A stretch of 64,000 nt of DNA, taken from contig CANMDW010000027.1 of NCBI GenBank assembly GCA_947496705.1, forward strand, positions 1 to 64,000. Reading direction: 5' to 3'. Made by a program: the position numbers and the translations under genes. Position 1 is the first letter of the stretch; every line of letters starts with the position of its first letter. The notes under the pieces were generated by a model. The model had not been told where the DNA came from and did no database searches. It saw only the letters and a program-made list of their open reading frames with translations. The stretch is from an uncultured Aquimarina sp. (GTDB taxonomy: Bacteria > Bacteroidota > Bacteroidia > Flavobacteriales > Flavobacteriaceae). This document shows, piece by piece, positions 8,766-17,155 of this stretch.

Positions 8766-10175
8766 CTATCTTTTTTCTAATAAAACCACATTTTCTACAT
8801 GATACGTCTGCGGAAACATATCTACAGGTTGCACTTTGGTAACTTTATACATCTCATCTAATAACGCCAAATCGCGTGCTTGTGTTGCACTATTACAGCT
8901 CACGTATACAATTTTCTGAGGAGAAATGTTCAATAATTGGGTAATCACATCTTTATGCATTCCATCTCTTGGAGGATCGGTAATTACTACCTCTGGTTGG
9001 CCATGTTGGTCGATAAAGTCTTTGGTAAATACCTTTTTCATATCACCAACGTAAAATTCTACGTTATCTATAGTATTACGTTTAGCATTTAATTTTGCAT
9101 CTTCAATAGCTTCAGGAACAGCTTCTACACCGATCACTTTCTTTGCATTTTTGGCAACAAATTGCGCAATCGTTCCTGTACCGGTATATAAATCGTATAC
9201 GAGTTCATTTCCGGTAAGGTTGGCAAAATCACGAGTTATTTTATACAACTCATAAGCTTGTTTCGAGTTGGTTTGATAAAAAGATTTTGCATTAATTCTA
9301 AAACGCAAGCCTTCCATCTCTTCTTCAATATAATCTTTTCCTTTATAGCAAATAACCTCTTGGTCATATATGGTATCATTCCCTTTGGGGTTCACTACAT
9401 ACTGTAATGAGGTAATTTCAGGAAATTCTGAAGCTATATAATCCAATAGCAACGTTCGGTTTTCAAGATCTTCTTTAAAGAATTGTACCAAAACCATAAT
9501 TTCTCCTATGGAAGAATTACGTATCATTAATGTTCTTAGAAAACCTTCTTGTTTTCTGAGGTTAAAAAATGGAAGCTTATGTTCTGTAGCAAAAGCATTT
9601 ACCTTATTTCTAATTGCATTACTGGGATCTTTCTGAAGGTGACATTTGTTGATATCTAAGATTTTATCCCACATACCCGGCATATGAAAACCTAAGGCAT
9701 TTCTGTTTTCTATTTCACTTTCACTCTGTATTTCATCAAGGGTCAACCATCTGTTATTACTAAAAGAAAATTCCATCTTATTTCTGTAGAAAAATTGATC
9801 TTCAGATCTTAATATAGGACTCACTTCTGGTAATTCAATTTTGCCTAATCGCGTAAGATTATTAACAACTTCATTTTGTTTATATGTAAGTTGGTGTTCA
9901 TAGCCCATAAATTGCCATTTACAACCACCACAAGTACCAAAATGTTCACAAGCCGGTTCTGTACGTTTATCAGACTGTTTATGAAAAACAATTGCAGATC
10001 CTTCATAAAACGATTTACGCCTTTTGGTGGTTTGTATGTCTACCACATCACCCGGAACTGCATTAGTTAAAAATATCACTTTCCCATCTGGTGCTTTGGC
10101 AATACTTTTTCCCTTTGCACCTGCATCAATAACTTCTAAATATTCAAAGATTTGTCTTCGGTTTTTTCTCGCCAT
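8766..10175 (-). CDS. rlmD: 23S rRNA (uracil-C5)-methyltransferase RlmD
   Basis: A 469-residue SAM-dependent enzyme that makes m5U in 23S rRNA (position 1939 in E. coli numbering). It has an N-terminal TRAM domain (about 8-65) and a [4Fe-4S] cluster ligated by C76, C82, C85 and C178 (C-x5-C-x2-C plus a distant Cys). The methyltransferase domain has Y-D-L-Y-T-G-T-G-T as motif I, D-P-P-R-D-G at 400-405 and the catalytic Cys427 in V-S-C-N-S. Length and motif spacing are standard. The promoter box lies only 5 bp upstream of the ATG, so the message is probably leaderless. It is the first gene of the DUF6452-DUF6048 operon. Confidence 0.93.
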   Translation of the reverse strand: MARKNRRQIFEYLEVIDAGAKGKSIAKAPDGKVIFLTNAVPGDVVDIQTTKRRKSFYEGSAIVFHKQSDKRTEPACEHFGTCGGCKWQFMGYEHQLTYKQNEVVNNLTRLGKIELPEVSPILRSEDQFFYRNKMEFSFSNNRWLTLDEIQSESEIENRNALGFHMPGMWDKILDINKCHLQKDPSNAIRNKVNAFATEHKLPFFNLRKQEGFLRTLMIRNSSIGEIMVLVQFFKEDLENRTLLLDYIASEFPEITSLQYVVNPKGNDTIYDQEVICYKGKDYIEEEMEGLRFRINAKSFYQTNSKQAYELYKITRDFANLTGNELVYDLYTGTGTIAQFVAKNAKKVIGVEAVPEAIEDAKLNAKRNTIDNVEFYVGDMKKVFTKDFIDQHGQPEVVITDPPRDGMHKDVITQLLNISPQKIVYVSCNSATQARDLALLDEMYKVTKVQPVDMFPQTYHVENVVLLEKR

Positions 10176-10179
10176 GGCG

Positions 10180-10187
10180 CAAAAATA
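10180..10187 (-). promoter_or_regulatory. TAnnTTTG promoter box of rlmD
   Basis: Minus-strand TATTTTTG ends 5 bp before the rlmD ATG at 10175, so transcription must begin essentially at the start codon. Confidence 0.55.
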
Positions 10188-10285
10188 AGAATAGAATGCA
10201 TATACTTAATGATTATTTAAAATATCTTATAAAAAGAAATAAAAAAATGAACCTATTCTAATATTTCTACGTCTATACTATAGAA

Positions 10286-10852
10286 ATGAATATGGAAAAA
10301 ACCCATAAGGTATTTGATTCTTTTCTGGTATTACAGTGCCAGTCTGGAAATAAAAAAGCAATGACACTCCTTGTTAAAAGATGGCATGCCAGATTATGTA
10401 AACAAGCGTACTGGTATACACATGATCTGGAGGTTTCAAAAGATATTGCTCAAGACAGTTGGAATAAAATTCTTCTGAAAATAGGTAGTCTCAAGGATCC
10501 CAATAGTTTTGGAAGCAGGGCATTAACTATTGTTACTCGAAATGCCATTAGTTGGTTGCGTAAACAGAAAAAGAAATTAGAGCATCAAAATGCTTTTCAA
10601 GATCAATATGATTCTGTAACCATGGTAGATACTATTGGTAGTAATGAAAACGAAGCAGTGCTTTTAAAAAACGCAATCAAAAAATTATCAAATGATCAAC
10701 AAATTGTTCTTAACCTTTTTTATGTAGAGGAGTATAGTATTAAGCAAATAAGTGAAATAGTAAATGTATCCCTAGGCACTGTTAAATCACGTTTATTTAC
10801 AGCCCGGGAAAAGTTAAAAATAATTTTAAAAAACAAAAATCATGAAAAATAA
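10286..10852 (+). CDS. ECF-type RNA polymerase sigma factor
   Basis: A 188-residue sigma-70 family protein with only regions 2 and 4. Region 2 is visible at about 25-95 (D-L-E-V-S-K-D-I-A-Q-D-S-W) and region 4 at about 125-180 (L-x-x-Y-V-E-E-Y-S-I-K-Q-I-S-E-I, then V-S-L-G-T-V-K-S-R-L). It recruits core polymerase to a dedicated regulon. Its end overlaps the next gene by 11 bp, and that small membrane protein is the obvious candidate for its regulator. The inducing signal cannot be read from sequence. Confidence 0.88.
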   Translation: MNMEKTHKVFDSFLVLQCQSGNKKAMTLLVKRWHARLCKQAYWYTHDLEVSKDIAQDSWNKILLKIGSLKDPNSFGSRALTIVTRNAISWLRKQKKKLEHQNAFQDQYDSVTMVDTIGSNENEAVLLKNAIKKLSNDQQIVLNLFYVEEYSIKQISEIVNVSLGTVKSRLFTAREKLKIILKNKNHEK

Positions 10853-11225
10853 AATGGAAAATATCGATAAACTGATTAAAGAAACCTTGACTCATGAAGA
10901 AGCAATGTTTTATGATCAATTGGAGGAACAAAATCTTTTGGAAATGGTGGGTGGCCTATTTAATACAAAGATTAGGTGGATTATGATTCTTATGAATATT
11001 GTTAATGTCATTGCCTTTGGGCTTTTTGTCTACTGTGTTGTTCAATTTTTAAATACTAATGATACTAATGAACTCATAAAATGGAGTGCAGCCGGATTTT
11101 TTTGTATAATGATTACAGGAATGCTTAAGCTATTCTCTTGGATGCAAATGGATAAAAACGCTTTGTTAAGAGAAATTAAGAGGTTAGAATTACAGATTTC
11201 ATCACTTGCCGGAAAAGTTTCTTAA
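10842..11225 (+). CDS. Small two-TM membrane protein, probable anti-sigma or DUF6768-like partner
   Basis: A 127-residue protein (123 from the in-frame ATG at 10854, one base after the sigma gene stop). The N-terminus is short, acidic and helical with an M-V-G-G-L-F motif, followed by two membrane helices at about residues 48-70 and 84-105 and a C-terminal coiled-coil-like tail (L-L-R-E-I-K-R-L-E-L-Q-I). The 11-bp overlap with the sigma factor implies coupled translation. Cytoplasmic head plus membrane anchor is how many anti-sigma factors look, but no zinc-binding H-x3-C-x2-C is present. I believe it resembles DUF6768 proteins, from memory only. Confidence 0.65.
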   Translation: MKNKMENIDKLIKETLTHEEAMFYDQLEEQNLLEMVGGLFNTKIRWIMILMNIVNVIAFGLFVYCVVQFLNTNDTNELIKWSAAGFFCIMITGMLKLFSWMQMDKNALLREIKRLELQISSLAGKVS

Positions 11226-11410
11226 TCATATATTCCATGAAGATACATCTTCTTTTTTATTAAAAACAAAATTTTTGTGGTATTATAGGGTTAAAAATTA
11301 AAAAATCGGTAAAGATTTAGTAATTTGCAACCAACTTCATTAGGATGATTTCTCTCCTGAACTTTGGATCAAAGTAGGAATTGTAAAGTTTTATTTTAAT
11401 TACGTGAACA

Positions 11411-12652
11411 ATGGCAGTTTTAGAAAAAAAGTCATCACAGCATTCAATTGAATTAGAAAAAAAGTATGGAGCCCATAATTATCATCCGTTACCAGTTGTT
11501 TTGAGGAGAGGAGAAGGTGTGTATGTATGGGATGTTGAAGGAAAAAAATATTATGATTTCTTAAGTGCATACTCTGCAGTGAATCAGGGACATTGCCATC
11601 CTAAGATTGTAGGAGCAATGATGAATCAGGCGCAAACATTAACCCTTACTTCGAGAGCATTCTATAATGATAAATTGGGGGAATATGAGCAATTTGCTAC
11701 CGGGTATTTTGGTTTTGATAAACTATTGCCAATGAATACCGGTGCCGAAGCAGTAGAAACCGCATTGAAGGTTTGTAGAAAATGGGCATATGAGAAAAAG
11801 GGTATTGCCGAGAATGAAGCTCAGATTATTGTTTGTGAGAATAATTTTCATGGAAGAACGACTACCATCATTTCATTTTCAAACGATCCGGTAGCCAGAA
11901 AAAATTTTGGGCCCTATACCCAGGGATTTATTAAAATTGAATATGATAATCTTGTCGCATTAGAAGAGGCATTAGAGAGCAATACTAATGTAGCGGGGTT
12001 TCTGGTAGAACCTATACAGGGAGAAGCCGGGGTGTATGTGCCTTCTGAAGGATATTTGGCTAAAGCTAAAGCACTTTGCGAGAAGCACAACGTATTATTC
12101 CTGGCAGATGAAGTACAGACGGGTATTGCCCGCACAGGACAATTATTGGCGGTAGATTATGAGAATGTGAAACCCGATATCTTAATTCTTGGAAAAGCAT
12201 TAAGTGGTGGTGCGTATCCGGTTTCGGCAGTACTGGCAGATGATCCTATTATGGAAGTGATTCAAGCGGGAAGTCACGGTAGTACCTTTGGAGGAAACCC
12301 CATAGCAGCAGTGGTAGCAATGGCAGCTCTCGAAGTGGTAAGAGATGAAAAACTAGCTGAGAATGCATTTGAGTTAGGTGAATTGTTTAGAGCAGAGCTA
12401 AACAAATACATAGAACATTCAGGGATTGTAAAATTAGTTCGGGGCAAGGGATTATTAAATGCCATAGTAATCAATGATTCTGAAGAAAGCGAAACCGCCT
12501 GGAATATATGTATAGCGCTCAAAGAAAATGGCCTCTTGGCCAAACCCACCCATGGAAATATCATTCGGTTTGCGCCACCATTGGTGATGAATAGAGCGCA
12601 ATTGTTGGAGTGTGTGGATATCATTACCAAAACGTTAAAAGAGTTTGAGTAA
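11411..12652 (+). CDS. rocD: Ornithine--oxo-acid (delta) aminotransferase
   Basis: A 413-residue class III PLP-dependent aminotransferase that converts ornithine and 2-oxoglutarate to glutamate semialdehyde and glutamate (arginine/proline metabolism). Seen directly: N-T-G-A-E-A-V-E-T for phosphate binding near 109, F-H-G-R near 146, D233 in A-D-E-V-Q-T-G-I-A-R-T-G for the pyridine nitrogen, and Lys262 in I-L-G-K-A-L-S-G-G forming the Schiff base. N-Q-G-H-C-H-P near 58 is typical of RocD. The length is normal. It stands alone with its own terminator. Confidence 0.92.
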   Translation: MAVLEKKSSQHSIELEKKYGAHNYHPLPVVLRRGEGVYVWDVEGKKYYDFLSAYSAVNQGHCHPKIVGAMMNQAQTLTLTSRAFYNDKLGEYEQFATGYFGFDKLLPMNTGAEAVETALKVCRKWAYEKKGIAENEAQIIVCENNFHGRTTTIISFSNDPVARKNFGPYTQGFIKIEYDNLVALEEALESNTNVAGFLVEPIQGEAGVYVPSEGYLAKAKALCEKHNVLFLADEVQTGIARTGQLLAVDYENVKPDILILGKALSGGAYPVSAVLADDPIMEVIQAGSHGSTFGGNPIAAVVAMAALEVVRDEKLAENAFELGELFRAELNKYIEHSGIVKLVRGKGLLNAIVINDSEESETAWNICIALKENGLLAKPTHGNIIRFAPPLVMNRAQLLECVDIITKTLKEFE

Positions 12653-12705
12653 TATGCAATAGTAGATTTGCTTATAAAGAAAAGAAGTGATTTACACTAT
12701 AAGAG

Positions 12706-12745
12706 GCTGAATTCTAAGTTTAAAACCAAAGAATTCAGCTTTTTA
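12706..12745 (+). terminator. Intrinsic terminator of rocD
   Basis: GCTGAATTCT (12706-12715) pairs with AGAATTCAGC (12730-12739), followed by TTTTT. It lies 54 bp after the rocD stop. Confidence 0.8.
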
Positions 12746-12770
12746 ATTTTTTACAAAAAGAGCTATGTTA

Positions 12771-13084
12771 TTAATAGCTACCACTCATTATTTCAGACCA
12801 TGGCAGCATTGCTCCCATAAAGATTATATAAATAATAATCAAAACAACATATAATGAACTTAATATAGTACCGATGATGGCACAAATCCTACCTGCTTTT
12901 AGATTCTCATATCATTGATATAACTCTGGGTTTGCTTTGTAAAGCTTTTTAGATTTTTTACTTTGGACAATACAATAATACCAAATATGAGTCCCGGAAT
13001 TCCGAAGAATAAAGAGGTAAGAATTGATATGATACCAAGTAACAGGGCCAAAGTAGCATGAGGCAGTTGTTGTCTGGTTTTCAT
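12771..13084 (-). pseudogene. CCC-motif membrane protein, frameshifted
   Basis: The first part (61 codons from 13084) reads Q-L-P-H-A-T-L-A-L-L-L-G-I-I-S-I-L-T and stops at 12900. A second frame immediately continues the family pattern E-N-L-K-A-G-R-I-C-A-I-I-G and a second membrane helix, ending with TAA at 12771. The join is around 12903-12912, just after the codons for Y-I-N-D, so one base has been lost or gained. The neighbouring intact paralog (13145-13471) aligns across both halves, including its K-I-C-A-I-I-G. The family triple-Cys site is also altered here (S-L-F instead of C-C-C). A sequencing error cannot be excluded. Confidence 0.75.
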
Positions 13085-13144
13085 ATTGATGGTATTATAA
13101 TTTTATGATATAGATTTGCAAAAGTAATGCGCGGTTTCTTCTTC

Positions 13145-13471
13145 TTAATATTCTTCGTTTAACATTTCTAACCAGGGAAACATATTCCAAAATACAGTAC
13201 CAAAAACAAATAAGTATAATAATATCATCAATAAAACCAAAGCATTTAGGGCGACCCCAATGATTGCACAAATTTTTCCGGCGGTTACATTGTCATAATT
13301 CGTATATTGATCTGGATTTGCACGATATAATTGGATATCTTTCTTAGATAAATTTAAGGCCACAATTCCTAAAACGATTCCTGTGCCGTAACAAAAACAG
13401 GTGGTTATTATAGATGCAATTCCAAGTATCAGAATAAGTGTGGCGTTGGGTAAGGATTCTTTCATTTCCAT
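13145..13471 (-). CDS. CCC-motif small membrane protein
   Basis: A 108-residue protein with two membrane helices. The pattern L-P-N-A-T-x-x-L-I-L-G-I-A-S-I-I-T-T-C-F-C-Y-G, then a basic loop with Y-x-x-N-P-x-x-Y and K-I-C-A-I-I-G before the second helix, is the layout of the small flavobacterial family named after a C-C-C motif (here T-C-F-C). Function is unknown. It heads a run of tiny membrane proteins on the same strand (frameshifted paralog, DUF2752, dispanin-like), which suggests that they act together at the membrane. Confidence 0.72.
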   Translation of the reverse strand: MEMKESLPNATLILILGIASIITTCFCYGTGIVLGIVALNLSKKDIQLYRANPDQYTNYDNVTAGKICAIIGVALNALVLLMILLYLFVFGTVFWNMFPWLEMLNEEY

Positions 13472-13655
13472 GAAGCAGAATTTAGAAAAATGTATTAAAA
13501 TTTTTTACAATAATACGTTTAATCTTAAGATTATAAAAACAGAGTGATGATATTGGCACTTCTTATGGCTTAAAGAAAAGAATTGTCAAAAAAGAATTGT
13601 TTCTTTTTATTTAGGACTGATCAAGCTTTTAATTTCTTTAATAATTTTTATCCTT

Positions 13656-14048
13656 TTAAGGGGCCAAGATCGTAAAAGGATATAGGTTGATATTTCTCAG
13701 GATCCAAAATACAATTATTAACCCACCTATTATTAACGGTGTTTTAGGATGGTACAGGTAATTATAATATATTTTATTTCCGAATTTATTCATTGCGTTT
13801 ACAGATACATTATATGCTATTGTTGACAGGCCAACTATATATAATGCATTGTGATCGATCGTATTTATAATATCAAAATGTAACAGGTGATGTAATGCAC
13901 GTTGACTCCCACATCCGGGGCAATAGAATCCTGTTAACCAATAAAAAGGACATTTTGGAAAATAATTAACCTCAGAAGGGTTAGAGAAATAATATAGGGA
14001 TAAGAGTACTATAATTCCTATCCCTATTATTACATATTTGATTTTCAT
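13656..14048 (-). CDS. DUF2752 membrane protein
   Basis: A 130-residue protein with three hydrophobic segments. The diagnostic motif is C-P-F-Y-W-L-T-G-F-Y-C-P-G-C-G-S-Q-R-A near residues 33-51, with paired cysteines and G-S-Q-R-A. The family is of unknown function. Its start codon directly abuts the stop of the dispanin-like gene upstream (14049), so they are one operon. A second DUF2752 protein is encoded at 14502-14774. Confidence 0.8.
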   Translation of the reverse strand: MKIKYVIIGIGIIVLLSLYYFSNPSEVNYFPKCPFYWLTGFYCPGCGSQRALHHLLHFDIINTIDHNALYIVGLSTIAYNVSVNAMNKFGNKIYYNYLYHPKTPLIIGGLIIVFWILRNINLYPFTILAP

Positions 14049-14324
14049 TTAGTATCCACCACTTAGTGTTCCTCCAACACCGAGTAAAACTACAAATACT
14101 ATATATAAAACAATAACTACAACTCCTGCAATTATAGAATATTTCATCCATTTTTTTGCATCGTCAGAGGCTTTTTGAGCTTCATCGTGATTTCCGGCAT
14201 CAAAAGCCGAATTTACTTTTGAGGCATTTATGATTGCCACAATACCCAATGGTAAACAACAAAAAAGGGTTGCTAAAATAGATTCGACAAGGTAGTTTTT
14301 TGGTCTAGCTTGATTAGTTTCCAT
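14049..14324 (-). CDS. CD225/dispanin family membrane protein
   Basis: Ninety-one residues from the ATG at 14324 (the frame is open to 14369, but that extension has no family similarity). Pattern: P-K-N-Y-L-V-E-S-I-L-A-T-L-F-C-C-L-P-L-G-I-V-A-I-I-x-A-S-K-V, then an Ala/Asp-rich loop A-x-x-A-S-x-x-A-K-K-W, then a second helix. This is the layout of the dispanin (IFITM-related) fold, common in Bacteroidota as two-helix proteins of unknown function. It is read together with the adjoining DUF2752 gene. Confidence 0.8.
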   Translation of the reverse strand: METNQARPKNYLVESILATLFCCLPLGIVAIINASKVNSAFDAGNHDEAQKASDDAKKWMKYSIIAGVVVIVLYIVFVVLLGVGGTLSGGY

Positions 14325-14501
14325 ACGTTTTAAATTTTTAGTTAAAAAATGTTTGAACTTAATTATCACTCTTCAATGTAAGAGCATTTATATAAAACTG
14401 CCCAAGGCAATAATGAACTTGAGGTAGTTTTAATATTTTATTATCTTTTGGATTATCCTCCGTATTTTGATAATATTTGTTTTTTCATCTACTTAAATAG
14501 A

Positions 14502-14774
14502 TCAGTTAAAAATAATTTTCATTTTGATTACATAGCTAACAATAATGGTTAGCACAGAGATAATTATGAGACCAGCTTTTAAGAGCGAGTCATATTTAAA
14601 TTTAATAAAAAAGTTGAGCCCCAAAATAACGAGTAATAACAATAAAGGATAAATCGCAGGATACATATAAAATGCAGCAACAAAATCTCCTTTAAATAAA
14701 AGAGATATTGATCGTTGCATGCCACAGCCTAAACAATCTATACCAAATAGCTTTTTGTTAAGGCAAGGCAACAT
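14502..14774 (-). CDS. DUF2752 membrane protein, second copy
   Basis: Ninety residues from the ATG at 14774; the longer frame starts with TTG at 14792. It carries the short DUF2752 signature I-D-C-L-G-C-G-M-Q-R-S near residues 12-22 and two further membrane helices. The family Cys-Gly-Cys-Gly is intact, but the protein is shorter than the copy at 13656. It has its own spacing (about 180 bp) from the dispanin-like gene and is probably a separate transcript. Confidence 0.75.
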   Translation of the reverse strand: MLPCLNKKLFGIDCLGCGMQRSISLLFKGDFVAAFYMYPAIYPLLLLLVILGLNFFIKFKYDSLLKAGLIIISVLTIIVSYVIKMKIIFN

Positions 14775-14880
14775 ATAGGTTTCCAATAGCAAAAAAATTT
14801 ATAGAATTCATAATTTTGAATTGCAATATACAGAATTAAGTTATTTAAAATAATTGTGCTTTAAAAAATCTATTATTTAA

Positions 14881-14888
14881 TACTTTTG
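14881..14888 (+). promoter_or_regulatory. TAnnTTTG promoter box
   Basis: TACTTTTG ends 5 bp before the ATG at 14893, a further case of a box almost touching the start codon. A TTGTG about 24 bp upstream may be the -33 element. Confidence 0.55.
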
Positions 14889-14892
14889 TAAA

Positions 14893-15102
14893 ATGAATAA
14901 TGATAAGATCAAAAGGCTTGGAAGTGTGCTGTTTGTTTTAGTAGGCGCAGCAGCTCTTATTAGTGAAATTTCTTCGGCAAATAAAAACTATTACATTCAA
15001 ATTGTTGGAGTATTGTTATTAATGCTGGGGTTGTTTCTGATAAACTCTAAAGTGAAATCAAAAACAGCACATGATACTGATCAATATTTTGAAGAAGAGT
15101 AG
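14893..15102 (+). CDS. Small two-TM membrane protein of unknown function
   Basis: A 69-residue protein with a basic N-terminus (N-D-K-I-K-R), two membrane helices at about 10-28 and 33-51, and an acidic tail. It is the first gene of a two-gene unit: the Smr-domain gene begins 3 bp after its stop. Similar tiny proteins precede Smr genes in Flavobacteria, but I cannot name a family. Confidence 0.65.
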   Translation: MNNDKIKRLGSVLFVLVGAAALISEISSANKNYYIQIVGVLLLMLGLFLINSKVKSKTAHDTDQYFEEE

Positions 15103-15105
15103 TAT

Positions 15106-15654
15106 ATGATACAAATTGGTGATATTGTTTCGGTATTGGACGAGCCTATTTCTGGCAGAGTGATTGCCGTTCACTCAGATGAGGTAACTATTGAAACCGA
15201 AGATGGTTTTGATATGAAATTCTTTATGAATGAAGTAGTAAAAATACAATCTGGCGAAATGATTATTCCTTCGTTTGAAGAAGTGAGCAAAAACCTACAG
15301 GAGAAAGAAGTTTTTAAAAAGAAACCAAAACGACCGGCTCCAAAACCCAAAGAACGGAACCTGCCGCCGATGGAAGTGGATTTACATATAGATAAATTAG
15401 TTAAATCAACCAAAGGAATGACCAATTATGATATGGTAACACTTCAGATAGATACCGCAAAAAGACAGTTGGATTTTGCCATAAGTAAACGTATTCCCAA
15501 AATAGTGTTCATTCATGGTGTAGGGCAGGGAGTTTTAAAGGAAGAACTCAAATACCTTTTTGGCAGATATGATACTGCAATAGTCTCTGATGCAGATTAC
15601 AAAAGATATGGTCTGGGCGCCATGGAAGTTTATATCCTTCAAAATCCAAAATAA
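15106..15654 (+). CDS. Smr-domain protein (MutS2/DUF2027-type)
   Basis: A 182-residue soluble protein. The N-terminal ~50 residues form a small beta domain (G-D-I-V-S-V-L-D-E-P-I-S-G-R-V), followed by a basic Pro/Lys linker (K-K-P-K-R-P-A-P-K-P-K). The C-terminal Smr domain (about 85-180) has the characteristic V-D-L-H-I and F-I-H-G-V-G-Q-G-x-L-K-E-E-L motifs. Smr domains nick branched or structured nucleic acids, including mRNA on collided ribosomes; which substrate applies here is unknown. It is read with the tiny membrane protein upstream, and its stop codon directly abuts that of the convergent lipoprotein gene. Confidence 0.85.
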   Translation: MIQIGDIVSVLDEPISGRVIAVHSDEVTIETEDGFDMKFFMNEVVKIQSGEMIIPSFEEVSKNLQEKEVFKKKPKRPAPKPKERNLPPMEVDLHIDKLVKSTKGMTNYDMVTLQIDTAKRQLDFAISKRIPKIVFIHGVGQGVLKEELKYLFGRYDTAIVSDADYKRYGLGAMEVYILQNPK

Positions 15655-16185
15655 TTATTTGGCGATGGTGATTTCATCTGAACCAAATTCTAACAATTCT
15701 TGTCTAATAGCAACCCCGGGGCCTTCAAAGGTAACATTAGTTAATGTAATAATTCTGTCATATACAGTTTCAGTAGCGGTGTCGGTATTTATTACATATG
15801 TTATCACAGCATTTCCATTAGAACTGATCAGTTCTTGTGTAACATTAATACCACTTGGCGGAACACTGGCGCAAAAATATGTTGCCCCATCGATAGCAGT
15901 ATCAAACCGTCGGTATATTATAGTGTTTGAGGTGCCATTAAGCGTTATTGTGGTAGACAAACCCTCTGGAACCGTATCCAAATCAAAGGTTGTACTGGTA
16001 AAAGCAAGGGATATTGCCTGATTGATCTGGGGATCAATTTTATAAAAAACAAAAGTATTTTCATTGAGGTTGGCACAATTTTCTAACGTACCGTTAACCT
16101 CACTGATATTGTTTTCAATAACATCGCCCTCACTACAAGCGATTACCAGGAGAGGAAAAACGAAATATTTAAAAATCTTGTTCAT
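15655..16185 (-). CDS. Lipoprotein, paralog of the upstream TSP3-type lipoprotein
   Basis: 176 residues from the ATG at 16185. The frame is open upstream to 16437, but that part overlaps the neighbouring gene in another frame and is not family-like. Lipoprotein signal: M-N-K-I-F-K-Y-F-V-F-P-L-L-V-I-A-C. The mature sequence resembles its neighbour closely (C-x-N...E-N-x-x-V-F-Y-K-I-x...I-Y-R-R-F-D...P-P-S-x-I-x-V-T-x-E-L) but lacks its calcium-repeat insert. The start lies 10 bp after the neighbour's stop, so this is a tandem duplicate in one operon. Surface or periplasmic; function unknown. Confidence 0.75.
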   Translation of the reverse strand: MNKIFKYFVFPLLVIACSEGDVIENNISEVNGTLENCANLNENTFVFYKIDPQINQAISLAFTSTTFDLDTVPEGLSTTITLNGTSNTIIYRRFDTAIDGATYFCASVPPSGINVTQELISSNGNAVITYVINTDTATETVYDRIITLTNVTFEGPGVAIRQELLEFGSDEITIAK

Positions 16186-16195
16186 GTGTGCTATG

Positions 16196-17098
16196 CTACA
16201 ATTTTTTAGTGGTTTTAGGAATGGTAACATCTCTAAAACCAAATGAAAAATTATCATCTTCAAAATTCTGATTATTACCATCAAAAACAATTCTAATAAT
16301 TGACAGCGTAGTTCTGAAGGTGGTTTGTATGGTATTATCCAATGCCGGTTCAACCATAACGGCTGCATTTGTGGATTCGGGATCCAGATAATAAAAAGCT
16401 CCCGAATCTGGATCTCTGTCATCCCGGGGGTTTCCATTCATATTCAGATCTTCATTTCTGGTTAAAATCCCATCATTATCATCATCTTCTTCAAGATAAT
16501 CGGGTATCTGATCCCCGTCGGTATCTCTGGGGTCATCATTATCAGGAATTTCATTGGGCAGTTCTACGCTGGTAAGGATATTATCATTGTCATCGTCCTG
16601 ATCTTTATAATTAGGAATCCCATCTCCATCGGTGTCATCATCATCCAGGTTCCCGTTTCGATTTAAGTCTTCATCTTCTGCAGCAATACCATCATTGTCA
16701 TCTTCTTCAATAATTTCGGTCAGGATTTCTGCTGTTCCAGAAGACCCGTTAAGCTCTTCAGTAATGATAATAGTACTCGGCGGTATATTAGAGCAATAAT
16801 AATCGGCGGTGATCCCAATAGTAAACCGACGATATATCAGGTTGTTTGTTTCACCATTTAATTCAATAGTAATAGGTTCGGCTGTGGCAACAGTATCAGA
16901 GAACGTCTCATTGACAAAATTATAGGAAATAGCCTCATCGATGGTTTCATTGATCTTAAAAAAAACATATTCATTTTCTTTTGCACCATTGCACAGTTGA
17001 AGATCTACATCATCAAACTCAAAACTGGTAACGATAATATCACCATCATCGCATGAGGCTAATGAGAGCAATAAAAATGATAATAATAACTTTTTCAC
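16196..17098 (-). CDS. Lipoprotein with thrombospondin type-3-like calcium repeats
   Basis: 300 residues if started at the GTG at 17098, which gives a canonical lipoprotein signal, M-K-K-L-L-L-S-F-L-L-L-S-L-A-S-C. An ATG at 17137 would add 13 non-signal-like residues. A beta-rich domain shared with the downstream paralog is followed at about 130-225 by Asp-rich calcium loops: D-D-N-D-G-I, D-T-D-G-D-G-I-P-N-Y-K-D, D-T-D-G-D-Q-I-P-D-Y-L-E-E. A beta-rich tail follows. Such repeats are common in surface lipoproteins of Bacteroidota. Expression may be controlled through the 26-bp palindrome upstream at 17156. Confidence 0.75.
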   Translation of the reverse strand: MKKLLLSFLLLSLASCDDGDIIVTSFEFDDVDLQLCNGAKENEYVFFKINETIDEAISYNFVNETFSDTVATAEPITIELNGETNNLIYRRFTIGITADYYCSNIPPSTIIITEELNGSSGTAEILTEIIEEDDNDGIAAEDEDLNRNGNLDDDDTDGDGIPNYKDQDDDNDNILTSVELPNEIPDNDDPRDTDGDQIPDYLEEDDDNDGILTRNEDLNMNGNPRDDRDPDSGAFYYLDPESTNAAVMVEPALDNTIQTTFRTTLSIIRIVFDGNNQNFEDDNFSFGFRDVTIPKTTKKL

Positions 17099-17155
17099 TG
17101 GATTCAAATCTAAGTTTTTTTGAACACGTTGTACCATTTGTTTTCTAAAGACGAA

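Noticed and set aside
16186..16437. N-terminal extension of the second lipoprotein gene
   Set aside because: The extra 84 codons overlap the paralog's coding region in another frame. A normal lipoprotein signal begins at 16185.
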